11,279 nucleotides of DNA from positions 1 through 11,279 of the forward strand of contig PXEI01000433.1 of NCBI GenBank assembly GCA_003564775.1. The letters run 5' to 3'. The notes below the pieces were generated by a model. That model saw nothing but the letters and a program-made list of their open reading frames with translations, had not been told where the DNA came from and ran no database searches. This document shows, in pieces, positions 1 to 7,033 of the stretch. Numbering within the stretch: the first letter of the stretch is position 1; each line of letters opens with the position of its first letter. Position numbers and translations under genes: made by a program. The DNA comes from Spirochaetaceae bacterium (lineage in GTDB: Bacteria > Spirochaetota > Spirochaetia > DSM-27196 > SLAA01).

Positions 1-460
1 CACCAAGACGCGGCGCAAACAGGTCCAGTACAAACAGCCCACCCGGAGCCAGACTCCGTTTCACATGATGCAGGCAGGACTCCACCCGCCTGCGGTCGGT
101 CAAGGCCTGAAAACCGCGAAAGGGAATGACAATGAGGGGAAAGCGTCTGAAAAAATGGAAGCGTGCCATGTCACCGGCAACCGGATGCAAGCGCCGACGC
201 ACCTTCCACGGAAGGTGCGCCCTTTTGCGCCTGAGTATGGCAAGCATTGCCGGAGATTTATCCAAGGCCCAGACCGAGGCGCCAGCCTCTGCTAGCGGAA
301 TGCTAATTCGACCGGTGCCGCATGCCAGTTCCAGCACTGGAGCACCTTGAATTTCCAGCAGTTCGCGGTACAGGTCTATGTCGGTGCCCGGCATAAAGCG
401 GGTATCAAGGTCGTAATAGTCGGCGGTCTGTGCAAACAAGTTTTCCATGGCACACTGCAT
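1..460 (-). CDS. Class I SAM-dependent methyltransferase, 3' end outside window
   Basis: Predicted small-molecule methyltransferase of the Methyltransf_25/UbiE-like type; the substrate is unknown. Read leftward, 153 codons are visible before the gene leaves the window. Motif I is clear (VLELACGTG, residues 42-50), as is the acidic end of strand 2 (D67 in ALDKS). A GDMARF segment lies near residue 96, a strand-4 segment (LIVIPFRGFQAL) at 109-120, and the post-motif APGGLFVLDLF at 138-148. The start at 460 is chosen because AGGA lies nine bases upstream. In-frame ATG codons at 469 and 448 are alternatives, and the one at 448 (MENLFAQTADYYD) looks more like the family's usual N-terminus but lacks a ribosome site. 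It diverges from the leu leader across about 75 bp. The fold is secure, the substrate is not. Confidence 0.85.
   Translation of the reverse strand, partial: MQCAMENLFAQTADYYDLDTRFMPGTDIDLYRELLEIQGAPVLELACGTGRISIPLAEAGASVWALDKSPAMLAILRRKRAHLPWKVRRRLHPVAGDMARFHFFRRFPLIVIPFRGFQALTDRRRVESCLHHVKRSLAPGGLFVLDLFAPRLG
198..219. repeat. Perfect inverted repeat inside methyltransferase gene
   Basis: CGCACCTTCC and GGAAGGTGCG form two perfect 10-base arms separated by AC. The repeat lies within the coding sequence, covering part of the stretch RAHLPWKVRR. On the + strand it is followed by CCCTTTTGCG, which is too short a T run for a convincing terminator. The function is unknown. It could be a chance palindrome, a protein-binding site or an mRNA hairpin. 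Confidence 0.7.
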
Positions 461-486
461 TATATGCATTCCTGAGGCTTTGTGGC

Positions 487-515
487 TTGACAGCGCGAAA
501 TTTTTCTAGTATTCA
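487..515 (+). promoter_or_regulatory. Probable promoter of the leuL-leuA transcript
   Basis: A perfect -35 box TTGACA (487-492) is followed, after 17 bp, by a weak -10 candidate TATTCA (510-515). The predicted transcription start is near 522, about 15 bases before the leader-peptide ATG. The -35 is strong; the exact -10 is uncertain because the AT-rich stretch offers TAGTAT and TATGAG as alternatives. Confidence 0.55.
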
Positions 516-536
516 GTATGAGAACGGTAAACCTAT

Positions 537-635
537 ATGAAACAAGCAGTGTCGGCCCCTACAAACAATCACCTCGCTCTTAGCCTTCTGGCTCTACTAG
601 GCTTCTCAACAGCGGGTGAGCAACGTAGTTGCTGA
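537..635 (+). CDS. leuL: leu operon leader peptide (attenuation)
   Basis: This is a 32-codon open frame, ATG at 537 to TGA at 633. Its core reads LALSLLALL, six leucines in nine codons (CTC, CTT, CTT, CTG, CTA, CTA), with a tandem CTA pair at 594-599. It lies between a TTGACA promoter and a rho-independent terminator directly upstream of leuA. This is the arrangement of a classical leucine attenuator, in which scarcity of charged Leu-tRNA stalls the ribosome on these codons. The ribosome site is weak (only GAGAACGG about ten bases upstream). The peptide itself probably has no function beyond its translation. The leucine run and RNA structure make the call strong despite the short length. Confidence 0.85.
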   Translation: MKQAVSAPTNNHLALSLLALLGFSTAGEQRSC

Positions 636-688
636 CACCATGGGCCAAGTAGGCCTTGGAGAACCCGCTGTCGCGAAAGACGGCGGGT
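570..688 (+). promoter_or_regulatory. Leucine transcription attenuator (alternative RNA hairpins)
   Basis: Three mutually exclusive pairings can be read by eye. Region 1 (570-578, CACCTCGCT) pairs with region 2 (611-618, AGCGGGTG): 8 bp with T574 bulged, and the Leu codons lie in the loop. Region 2 (609-617, ACAGCGGGT) pairs perfectly with region 3 (663-671, ACCCGCTGT): a 9-bp antiterminator. Region 3 (663-672) pairs with region 4 (679-688): the terminator. A ribosome stalled on the Leu codons would mask region 1 and free region 2 for antitermination. A ribosome reaching the stop at 633 would reach into region 2 and let the terminator form. A further hairpin AGCAAC/GTTGCT (619-633) overlaps the end of the leader peptide. 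Confidence 0.85.
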
Positions 689-696
689 TTTTTTTT
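663..696 (+). terminator. Rho-independent attenuator terminator upstream of leuA
   Basis: A 10-bp stem (ACCCGCTGTC with GACGGCGGGT, one T-G wobble) with a GCGAAA loop is followed by nine T's (688-696). It lies 72 bp before the leuA start and after the leader peptide. It therefore acts inside the leader as the regulated terminator rather than ending an upstream gene. Confidence 0.92.
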
Positions 697-755
697 GCTC
701 CGGTGCCACGAAGCAAACTGGCACCAAGGCGAACAACGAAACCTGCGCCCAAAAA

Positions 756-762
756 AAGGAGG
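756..762 (+). promoter_or_regulatory. Strong ribosome binding site fixing the leuA start
   Basis: AAGGAGG, a full Shine-Dalgarno match, lies six bases before ATG at 769. It decides against the in-frame ATG at 616, which would place the attenuator inside the coding sequence. Confidence 0.9.
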
Positions 763-768
763 AGAAGA

Positions 769-2457
769 ATGTCAAAGTATCGACCTTTCCCGAAAGTAGA
801 TTTGCCCGACCGCACCTGGCCGGACAACAGCATTACCACAGCGCCCACATGGTGCAGTGTAGATCTACGGGACGGCAATCAGGCCCTGGCGACCCCTATG
901 GGTGTGTATCAAAAAATTGAGATGTTCCGCCTCCTCGTGGACATGGGTTTCAAGGAAATTGAGGTCGGCTTCCCGTCGGCTTCGCAAATTGACTTTGATT
1001 TTGTGCGCAAGCTTGTAGACGACAACATGATTCCGGACGATGTCTCAATTCAGGTGCTCACCCAGGCTCGGGAACACTTGATCCGTCGCACCTTTGAGAG
1101 CATTCAAGGCACCAAAAGAGCAATAGTACATCTGTACAACAGCACATCGCCTTTGCAGCGGAAAATTACCTTTAACCTCTCGCGCGACGAAATTAAGGGC
1201 ATAGCTGTCCAGGGGGCCGAGATGGTACGTGACCTGGTATCAACTGTTCCCGACACCGATGTTGTGTTCCAGTACTCGCCTGAGAGCTTCTCGGATACTG
1301 AGCCTGAGTATGCGCTTGAGGTCGTTGAGGCGGTGCTGGACGTCTGGCAGCCAACCCCGGAGAAAAAGACAATTATTAACCTGCCCGCAACCGTGGAATG
1401 GGCAACCCCGAACGTCTATGCAGACCAGATTGAGTGGTTCTGCCGCAACGTCTCACGACGCGAGAGCATTCAGGTGAGTTTGCACACCCACAACGACCGT
1501 GGAACCGGCGTTGCTGCAACCGAGCTTGCGCTCATGGCCGGAGCGGACCGCGTGGAGGGCACACTCTTTGGCAATGGCGAGCGAACCGGAAACCTGGATA
1601 TTGTTACGGTAGCACTGAACCTTTACAGCCAGGGAGTAGATCCAAAGCTGAAAGTCTACGACATCCCGTACCTGCGCATGCAGTATGAGCGGCTCACGCA
1701 GATGGATGTACACTCGCGGCACCCGTATGCCGGTGACCTGGTTTTCACCGCCTTTTCCGGCTCACATCAGGACGCAATCAAGAAGGGCATGGACCGGGTC
1801 AAGTCTCAGTCCGACGCCGAGGCGCGCTGGGAAGTACCGTACCTCACTATCGACCCGCAGGACATTGGTCGTACCTATGAGGCAATCATTCGCATAAATA
1901 GCCAAAGCGGCAAGGGTGGTGTGGCCTATATTCTCTCACGCGAGTATGGGATCGATATTCCCAGACCTATGCAACCGGACCTTGGGCAGGCCGTCAACCA
2001 ACGGGCCGACGCCCTGGGCCGCGAGCTGAGCGCAGGGGAGATCTACGACCTCTTTGCAGAGGCCTATCTGAACAAGACCCAACCGCTTGAGATACAACAG
2101 TTCCGCATTCTCTCCAGTGAGGCTATGAATCACGACATCAACTGCGAGGCGGTCATAAACTACAAGGGCGAGCTACACACCCTTCCCGGCAACGGTAAAG
2201 GGCCAATTGACGCTTTTGCAGCGGCCATTAAGGACATGCCCTGGCCAAAGTTCAGACTGGTGAACTTCATGGAGCAGGCAATTGGCTCAGGCTCGGATGC
2301 AGACGCCGCGGCATTCGTGCAGATTGAGACCGAGTCCGGCAAGACGGTATGGGGAGCTGGCATAGACAGCGATATCAACATGGCTGGTCTGTTGGCCATG
2401 GTCAGCGCCTTCAACCGATCTTTTGTAACCTCCGGCGCTGGCATTCCGGTTGCATAA
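769..2457 (+). CDS. leuA: 2-isopropylmalate synthase, long (LeuA2) form
   Basis: Catalyses the first committed step of leucine synthesis: acetyl-CoA plus 2-oxoisovalerate gives 2-isopropylmalate in the cytosol. The 562-residue protein has the DRE-TIM metallolyase barrel with the LRDGNQA motif (33-39; R34 and metal ligand D35). The metal-binding pair is H239/H241 in HTHNDRGTG, followed by the glycine motif GNGERTGN (268-275). A linker domain follows (FSGSHQDAIKKG 329-340; SGKGGVAY 380-387). The C-terminal LeuA dimer/allosteric domain spans about 440-555 and is where leucine feedback would act. Length and the N-terminal YRPFPKVDLPDRTWP stretch match the LeuA2 branch seen in actinobacteria and others. 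Expression is probably controlled by the leader attenuator. No other clear leu gene adjoins it; the convergent transporter ends 12 bp downstream. Confidence 0.96.
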   Translation: MSKYRPFPKVDLPDRTWPDNSITTAPTWCSVDLRDGNQALATPMGVYQKIEMFRLLVDMGFKEIEVGFPSASQIDFDFVRKLVDDNMIPDDVSIQVLTQAREHLIRRTFESIQGTKRAIVHLYNSTSPLQRKITFNLSRDEIKGIAVQGAEMVRDLVSTVPDTDVVFQYSPESFSDTEPEYALEVVEAVLDVWQPTPEKKTIINLPATVEWATPNVYADQIEWFCRNVSRRESIQVSLHTHNDRGTGVAATELALMAGADRVEGTLFGNGERTGNLDIVTVALNLYSQGVDPKLKVYDIPYLRMQYERLTQMDVHSRHPYAGDLVFTAFSGSHQDAIKKGMDRVKSQSDAEARWEVPYLTIDPQDIGRTYEAIIRINSQSGKGGVAYILSREYGIDIPRPMQPDLGQAVNQRADALGRELSAGEIYDLFAEAYLNKTQPLEIQQFRILSSEAMNHDINCEAVINYKGELHTLPGNGKGPIDAFAAAIKDMPWPKFRLVNFMEQAIGSGSDADAAAFVQIETESGKTVWGAGIDSDINMAGLLAMVSAFNRSFVTSGAGIPVA

Positions 2458-2469
2458 GAACTCGGCATC

Positions 2470-3645
2470 TTAGGTTGTGTGGTGTGACACTGCTTCTTTG
2501 GGCGCAAGCCCCGGAACGAAACTAAAGAGCAGTGCCGCACCAAACACAACCGTGCCTATAATGCGGAACATGAGAAATGGCCCAAGGTGCTGATACAGCG
2601 TCCCGCCAAAAACCGCGCCGCCAAAGGCCCCAAAACCAAAAACGGCGGTGTTCATAACGCCCTGGGCAGCGGTGCCAAGTCCGGGCGGGGCAATACGCGC
2701 AGCATAGGCCACCGCGCCAATGAACAACAGTCCAAACGAAACCCCGTGCAGCATCTGTATAGGCAGCACAAGCAGCGGGGTTGCTGTTACCGAGTAGGCC
2801 AGGAGCCGCATGCCGTTGCCAAAAAGAGAAGCAATGATCAGTCGGCGTGGCCCAACCCGTGACAGAAGCAGCGGAGCAATAACAAAAAGGGCCAGTTCAC
2901 TTACGGTGCCAATTGACACAGCCGCGCCCATAAGACGCCCACTCGAACCAATATCCTGCATGTACATGAGCAGGTAGCTATTCATGGCCCCAAGGCCAAG
3001 CCCGGCAAAAAAGACCAGAACCAAAAAACGGGGCCAGCCTTTGGTGCGGAGAATTGTCCCGAGCCCGCTCAGCATGCCACCTGCAAACCCTGAACGCGGC
3101 ACCTGCAAAAAACGAGACACAAACAGTGCTACCAACATCCCACCCATAAACCCGTAGAATGATGCAACCAGGCCCCACTGCTCTACTCCGTATCCGATCA
3201 AGAACGCCGCGATGGCCCATCCAACCCCACCCCAGACCCGCACCCGGCCAAAGCTGTCGGCACGGCTGCCCAGCATGTGAAGGGTGGTGTTATCAAGAAT
3301 GGGGCCAACCGATGCAAAACAAAAGGCGAAGGTCAAGGTTAAGATAAAGAGCATGGGAAAGCTCACCGCATGAAGAACTCCAAAGGCAGCAAGCGTCATG
3401 CCCATGAGCACAATGGCAAGCACCGTGGAATGCCGTCCGGTGGCATCTGCGGCAGCACTTGAAATTCCCGCGCCAAAAATGACCATGAGCGGCTTCAACC
3501 CCGCAAGCACCCCTACCTGCGACTCGTTCATGCCTACCGACCGATAGTGCAGTCCAAAAAACGGAAGGAGCATAGATGCCGAGGCAAAGAACACAAAGAA
3601 CATGAGGCTGGGTATGAGAGTGGGCGAAGACGGCTGCTTTTCCAT
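2470..3645 (-). CDS. MFS transporter, HcaT/LacY-like (MFS_1_like) group
   Basis: An integral membrane permease of 391 residues with about twelve hydrophobic segments, the usual MFS size. It belongs to the group around HcaT (3-phenylpropionate) and LacY-like proton symporters. Supporting features are FFGLHYRSVGMNESQVG at 29-45 (loop 1-2), FGRVRVWGGVGWA at 132-144, and the C-terminal half motif QMLHGVSFGLLFIGA at 297-311 followed by GTAAQGVMN (324-332). The substrate cannot be told from sequence. The start at 3645 is fixed by an in-frame TGA immediately upstream. There is no Shine-Dalgarno sequence, and the matching promoter starts transcription only 0-3 bases upstream, so the mRNA may be leaderless. 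The gene converges on leuA with a 12-bp gap and no evident terminator. Confidence 0.88.
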   Translation of the reverse strand: MEKQPSSPTLIPSLMFFVFFASASMLLPFFGLHYRSVGMNESQVGVLAGLKPLMVIFGAGISSAAADATGRHSTVLAIVLMGMTLAAFGVLHAVSFPMLFILTLTFAFCFASVGPILDNTTLHMLGSRADSFGRVRVWGGVGWAIAAFLIGYGVEQWGLVASFYGFMGGMLVALFVSRFLQVPRSGFAGGMLSGLGTILRTKGWPRFLVLVFFAGLGLGAMNSYLLMYMQDIGSSGRLMGAAVSIGTVSELALFVIAPLLLSRVGPRRLIIASLFGNGMRLLAYSVTATPLLVLPIQMLHGVSFGLLFIGAVAYAARIAPPGLGTAAQGVMNTAVFGFGAFGGAVFGGTLYQHLGPFLMFRIIGTVVFGAALLFSFVPGLAPKEAVSHHTT

Positions 3646-3654
3646 TCAGTCGGT

Positions 3655-3683
3655 AGTATACGGTGCTGCTGCAATTGCCGCAA
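3655..3683 (-). promoter_or_regulatory. Promoter of the MFS transporter gene
   Basis: On the minus strand, TTGCGG (3683-3678) and TATACT (3660-3655, five of six matches) are separated by exactly 17 bp. The predicted start of transcription is near 3648-3646, which leaves at most a few bases before the ATG at 3645. The -35 overlaps that of the opposite promoter. Confidence 0.6.
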
Positions 3684-3703
3684 ACCTTGTTATAAGCTAT
3701 TTT
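3675..3703 (+). promoter_or_regulatory. Promoter of the dehydrogenase-family gene
   Basis: TTGCCG (3675-3680) and TATTTT (3698-3703) are separated by 17 bp. The predicted start falls on the A of the ATG at 3710. A competing -10, TATAAG (3691-3696), has a poorer -35 and would give a leader of about seven bases. Either way there is no room for a normal ribosome site and none is seen. Confidence 0.5.
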
Positions 3704-3709
3704 GTAGCG

Positions 3710-4792
3710 ATGAAACACAAGATTGTTATACTGGACGGAGACCAGACAGGACAGGAACTCCTGGATGAAGCACTGCGAGTGCTGGACCCGTCGGTCATTC
3801 GCCTTGAACTTGAATTTGAACATTTTGACCTGAGTCTGGAGAACAGGCGAGCCACCAAGAACGCGGTAGTGTATGAAGCTGCTGCGGCTATGCGGCGTTC
3901 GCGCCTTTCACTCAAGGCCGCCACTATTACCCCGGAGCAACAGGGCGATGTCGGCAGTCCTAACAAGATCCTTCGTGAAGAAATTGACGCCCAGGTAATT
4001 CTGCGAACTGGACGGCGTATACCGGGTGTGCGTCCCATTGCCGGTGTGTATGCGCCCATTAGCGTCGTACGCATGGCGCGTGACGATGCCTACGGTGCCG
4101 AGGAGCACCGCGAAGGAACTCCGGGAGCTCCGGACGAGTGTGCCTACCGAACTGAGAAAATATCTCGGGGGGTATGCCGGGCGGTTGCCGAGTATGCCTT
4201 CCAGCATGCCCGCAAGAGTTCGGCCAAGGTCTTTGGCGGGCCAAAGTTCACGGTAAGCCCAACCTACGAGGGCATGTTCAAAGAGGAAATGGATGCCGCC
4301 GCGGCTCGCCATGCAGATGTTCTCTACGATCCACAGTTAATTGATGCCACCTTTGCCCTGCTGCTGGCAACCACCGGAGAGCCCCTGGTTATTCCCAGCC
4401 TCAACCGCGACGGTGACTTGTTGTCGGATCTGGTGCTCCAGATGTTTGGTTCCATTGCTGGTGCCGAGTCCCTGGTTATCTCTCTGGATGAAGCTGGCAC
4501 CATCAATTGTGTCATGGCGGAAGCCCCGCACGGCACCGCACCAGCGCTCATGGGCAAGAACGTTGCAAACCCTATGGCTATGATTTTTGCGGGCGCTTCG
4601 TTATTGTCGTATGTAGACGACCCGGCGGCACACAAGGCTGGCCGAGCCATCTATGAGGCGACTTTGGAAGCTGTGTTCGACGGTATCCGCACCTCGGATA
4701 TCGGAGGTTCGGCTGCCACAACGGAGTTTACCGACGAGGTAATCCGGCGTGTCCGCAACAAACTTGAGATATGGTCCTCGCTCTCGGACTAG
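3710..4792 (+). CDS. Isocitrate/isopropylmalate dehydrogenase family protein, atypical
   Basis: A beta-decarboxylating dehydrogenase homologue of 360 residues, the usual length for LeuB. Landmarks in order are: GDQTGQE (10-16) in place of GDGIGPE; GSPNKILREE (82-91); Arg-rich RTGRRIPG (99-106); YRTEKISR (146-153); GGPKFTVS with K179 at the catalytic-lysine region (176-183); LNRDGDLLSD (231-240) with the metal-binding Asp cluster; EAPHGTAP (271-278); GKNVANP (282-288); and DIGGSA near the end (330-335). The cofactor site is unusual: the residue after HGTAP is A279, where NAD enzymes of the LeuB type carry Asp and NADP isocitrate dehydrogenases carry Lys-Tyr. Nearness to leuA suggests LeuB, but divergence of the motifs also allows isocitrate or another malate-type substrate. 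The in-frame ATG at 3602 is rejected because it overlaps the divergent gene and precedes the conserved N-terminus. Confidence 0.85.
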   Translation: MKHKIVILDGDQTGQELLDEALRVLDPSVIRLELEFEHFDLSLENRRATKNAVVYEAAAAMRRSRLSLKAATITPEQQGDVGSPNKILREEIDAQVILRTGRRIPGVRPIAGVYAPISVVRMARDDAYGAEEHREGTPGAPDECAYRTEKISRGVCRAVAEYAFQHARKSSAKVFGGPKFTVSPTYEGMFKEEMDAAAARHADVLYDPQLIDATFALLLATTGEPLVIPSLNRDGDLLSDLVLQMFGSIAGAESLVISLDEAGTINCVMAEAPHGTAPALMGKNVANPMAMIFAGASLLSYVDDPAAHKAGRAIYEATLEAVFDGIRTSDIGGSAATTEFTDEVIRRVRNKLEIWSSLSD

Positions 4793-4846
4793 ATCAAATC
4801 CGATCATCATAGTTCAGCAGGTTGACCAGCCAACGGGAGCAGTAGA

Positions 4847-5809
4847 TTGAAAACACAAGTATATGTAACGGACGACCGTTACCGAGATTACAGCATAGAG
4901 CGCGAGATTCTGGCGGAGGTAGATGCCGATGTAGTCGTGTGCGACCTTCACGATCCGGCCGTAGCCAGGACCACCCTGGCCAAGGCAGATGCCATTCTCT
5001 TGAATCTATTCAACATGAATGCCGAGATCATTGGTAGCCTCAAGAACTGCCAGGTCATTTCCCGCTACGGTGTCGGAATAGATAATGTTGATATTGCTGC
5101 GGCCACCAAAGCAGGCATCTGGGTGGCGCGCGTACCAAGCTACTGTGTGGATGAGGTAGCCGTTCATACGGTGGGACTCCTGCTTTCCGCAATCCGCAAG
5201 ATCCCGGTTCGAGACAGCTCGGTGCGCGCTGGCGGCTGGAACCTCCAAGACACCCAGAAGATACACCGAATGGCCGGACGGCGCCTTGGGATCATTGGCT
5301 TTGGAGCGGTTGGGCGCGAGGTTCATAAACGCCTCTCCACCTTTCAACTTGCAGAGACCCTTGTCTACGACCCGTCGAAGGACCCGGATGTTGTTCGCGA
5401 GGCTGGTGCAGAGCCGGTTCCTTTGGAGACCCTCCTGAAAGAGAGCGACTACGTATCGATACACGCACCGCTGTCGGACTCCACCACCGGACTGATCGAC
5501 AGGGACAGACTTGCAATGATGAAGCCCGGCGCTATTCTGGTGAACACCGCTCGCGGCAAAATTGTCAAACAAGCAGACCTTGTCGACGCCTTGCGTGACG
5601 GCGTTATTGCCTATGCTGCCCTGGACGTTCTGGACGGTGAGCCCCCGGAGGCTGGAGACCCAATTCTCTCCCTGGACAACATCATCCTGACCGACCACTG
5701 CGCCTACTACAGCGAACAGTCTATTGCCGAGCTCAAGGCCAAAGCGGCGTACAACGTGCTTGAAGTGCTCAAAGGGCGCTCACCGGTGTATCCGGTTAAC
5801 GCTGTGTAG
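4847..5809 (+). CDS. D-2-hydroxyacid dehydrogenase, CtBP-like
   Basis: NAD-dependent dehydrogenase of the D-isomer 2-hydroxyacid family, 320 residues, probably reducing a 2-keto acid; substrate unknown. The substrate domain includes RYGVGIDNVDI (73-83). The Rossmann domain has GIIGFGAVG (148-156) with acidic D175 at the end of strand 2, which favours NAD over NADP. The catalytic triad is complete: R236 in NTARG, E265 in DGEP and H284 in TDHCAYYSEQS. The last motif, together with VPSYCVDEVAVHTVGLLL (96-113), resembles the C-terminal-binding-protein branch. The start is TTG at 4847, with GGGAG seven bases upstream; no better ATG exists. It lies 54 bp after the dehydrogenase-family gene and is probably co-transcribed with it. 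Confidence 0.9.
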   Translation: MKTQVYVTDDRYRDYSIEREILAEVDADVVVCDLHDPAVARTTLAKADAILLNLFNMNAEIIGSLKNCQVISRYGVGIDNVDIAAATKAGIWVARVPSYCVDEVAVHTVGLLLSAIRKIPVRDSSVRAGGWNLQDTQKIHRMAGRRLGIIGFGAVGREVHKRLSTFQLAETLVYDPSKDPDVVREAGAEPVPLETLLKESDYVSIHAPLSDSTTGLIDRDRLAMMKPGAILVNTARGKIVKQADLVDALRDGVIAYAALDVLDGEPPEAGDPILSLDNIILTDHCAYYSEQSIAELKAKAAYNVLEVLKGRSPVYPVNAV

Positions 5810-5820
5810 CTGCGGTACCC

Positions 5821-7023
5821 ATGCAGGTAAGCGATTACCCATTAGAGCTTGAGTTCCGCCCCTCCATTGAGGATATTGCTGCTGCCGACTGGAACCGGCT
5901 GGCCCGGCCTTATCCCAGTCCCTTCCTGGAGTGGGAGTGGCTCTCAGCGCTGGAACGCAGCGGAAGCATAGCCCCACAGAACGGCTGGCAGCCCTACCAT
6001 GCGGTGCTCAGCCGTGGCGGCCAGATTACCGCGGTGGCCCCACTGTACCTCAAGAGTCACAGCATGGGTGAGTTTGTATTTGACTTCGCCTGGGCCGATG
6101 TCGCCGAACAGATGGAGATCCCCTACTACCCCAAGCTCGTTGGAATGAGCCCAGCCACACCTTCGGTCTGCTTTCAGACCCTGGTTGACCCCGCGGAGAA
6201 GCATACCGAGGTCAACAGCACCTTGCTATCTGGAGTTGATGTACTGCTTGAGGAGCTGGAACTGGGAGCCTGCGCCTTTAACTATGTAGAACCCGAGTTT
6301 GCAGACATCCTGGAGCGCCATGGGTACATCCGCTGGAAACATCAGAACTTCATCTGGGAAAACCCGGGCTTACACGACTTTGGAGAGTACCTTGCGCTGT
6401 TCCGCAAGAACCAACGCCGAAACATTCGGCGCGAGCGGGCCTCCATAGCACAACAAGGGCTGGAAATACGGGTTCTGCAGGGAGCCGAACTTACCCAGGA
6501 ACTGCTTCGGCTCATGAACTCGTACTACCGCAACACCAACGAGCAGTTTGGCCCGTGGGCTGCCCGCTTTCTCAGCAACGAGTTTTTCCCTTTGCTTGCC
6601 GAGGCCTCGGCCCGCGAGTTCACCGAACGCAGCATCGTACTGGTGGCGGCCTATGACGCCAAGGTCGGCTCCGAGCCTGTGGCCCTGAGTTTTCTGGTAC
6701 GCAAGGGTGAGCTGCTTTTTGGCCGCTACTGGGGCGCCGCGGGGTTTTATGAGAACCTGCATTTTGAGCTGTGTTATTACAGACCTATAGAGTGGGCAAT
6801 TGCAGAAGGTATTCGCAGTTTTGATCCCGGAATAGGCTCAGCACACAAGGTGCGGCGGGGGTTTGTTGCGGTTCCCAACTACAGCATGCACCGTTTTCGC
6901 GACCCGCGTATGAATGCCCTCATGGGCATGCACATAGACCGCATTAATGAGATGGAGCAACAACAAATTGACGGGCTCAACGAGATGTTGCCGTTCACCC
7001 GTTCATCTGAAGGTGAGTCTTAG
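5821..7023 (+). CDS. FemAB-like GNAT N-acyltransferase (COG3146/PF04339 type)
   Basis: A 400-residue protein of the family often labelled 'peptidoglycan biosynthesis/recognition' or GNAT; the true acceptor is not established. Family landmarks are SPFLEWEWLSALE (33-45), APLYLKSHS (73-81), FRKNQRRNIRRERASI (194-209), RYWGAAGFYENLHFELCYY (302-320) and GIGSAHKVRRGF (337-348). There is no signal peptide or membrane segment, so it is probably cytosolic. The start is 11 bp after the previous stop with only a poor ribosome site (CTGCGGT), which suggests translational coupling or weak translation. The last genes of this rightward run and the leftward M23 peptidase end 10 bp apart. The pairing of two envelope-related genes may be coincidence. 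Confidence 0.85.
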   Translation: MQVSDYPLELEFRPSIEDIAAADWNRLARPYPSPFLEWEWLSALERSGSIAPQNGWQPYHAVLSRGGQITAVAPLYLKSHSMGEFVFDFAWADVAEQMEIPYYPKLVGMSPATPSVCFQTLVDPAEKHTEVNSTLLSGVDVLLEELELGACAFNYVEPEFADILERHGYIRWKHQNFIWENPGLHDFGEYLALFRKNQRRNIRRERASIAQQGLEIRVLQGAELTQELLRLMNSYYRNTNEQFGPWAARFLSNEFFPLLAEASAREFTERSIVLVAAYDAKVGSEPVALSFLVRKGELLFGRYWGAAGFYENLHFELCYYRPIEWAIAEGIRSFDPGIGSAHKVRRGFVAVPNYSMHRFRDPRMNALMGMHIDRINEMEQQQIDGLNEMLPFTRSSEGES

Positions 7024-7033
7024 ACGATGTGTC

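Noticed and set aside
616..768. In-frame N-terminal extension of LeuA by 51 codons
   Set aside because: It runs through the attenuator terminator, and the ATG at 769 has a full AAGGAGG six bases upstream plus the conserved family N-terminus.
2458..2469. Terminator between convergent leuA and MFS genes
   Set aside because: The 12-bp gap and flanks show no GC stem with a T run on either strand.
3293..3823. Leftward 176-codon open frame across the divergent promoter region
   Set aside because: It is out of frame with the MFS transporter, covers its 5' half and both promoters, and shows a Cys/His-rich composition typical of a shadow frame.
5006..5698. Leftward 230-codon open frame opposite the CtBP-like gene
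   Set aside because: It is antisense to a gene with all catalytic motifs intact, and its translation has no family features or ribosome site.
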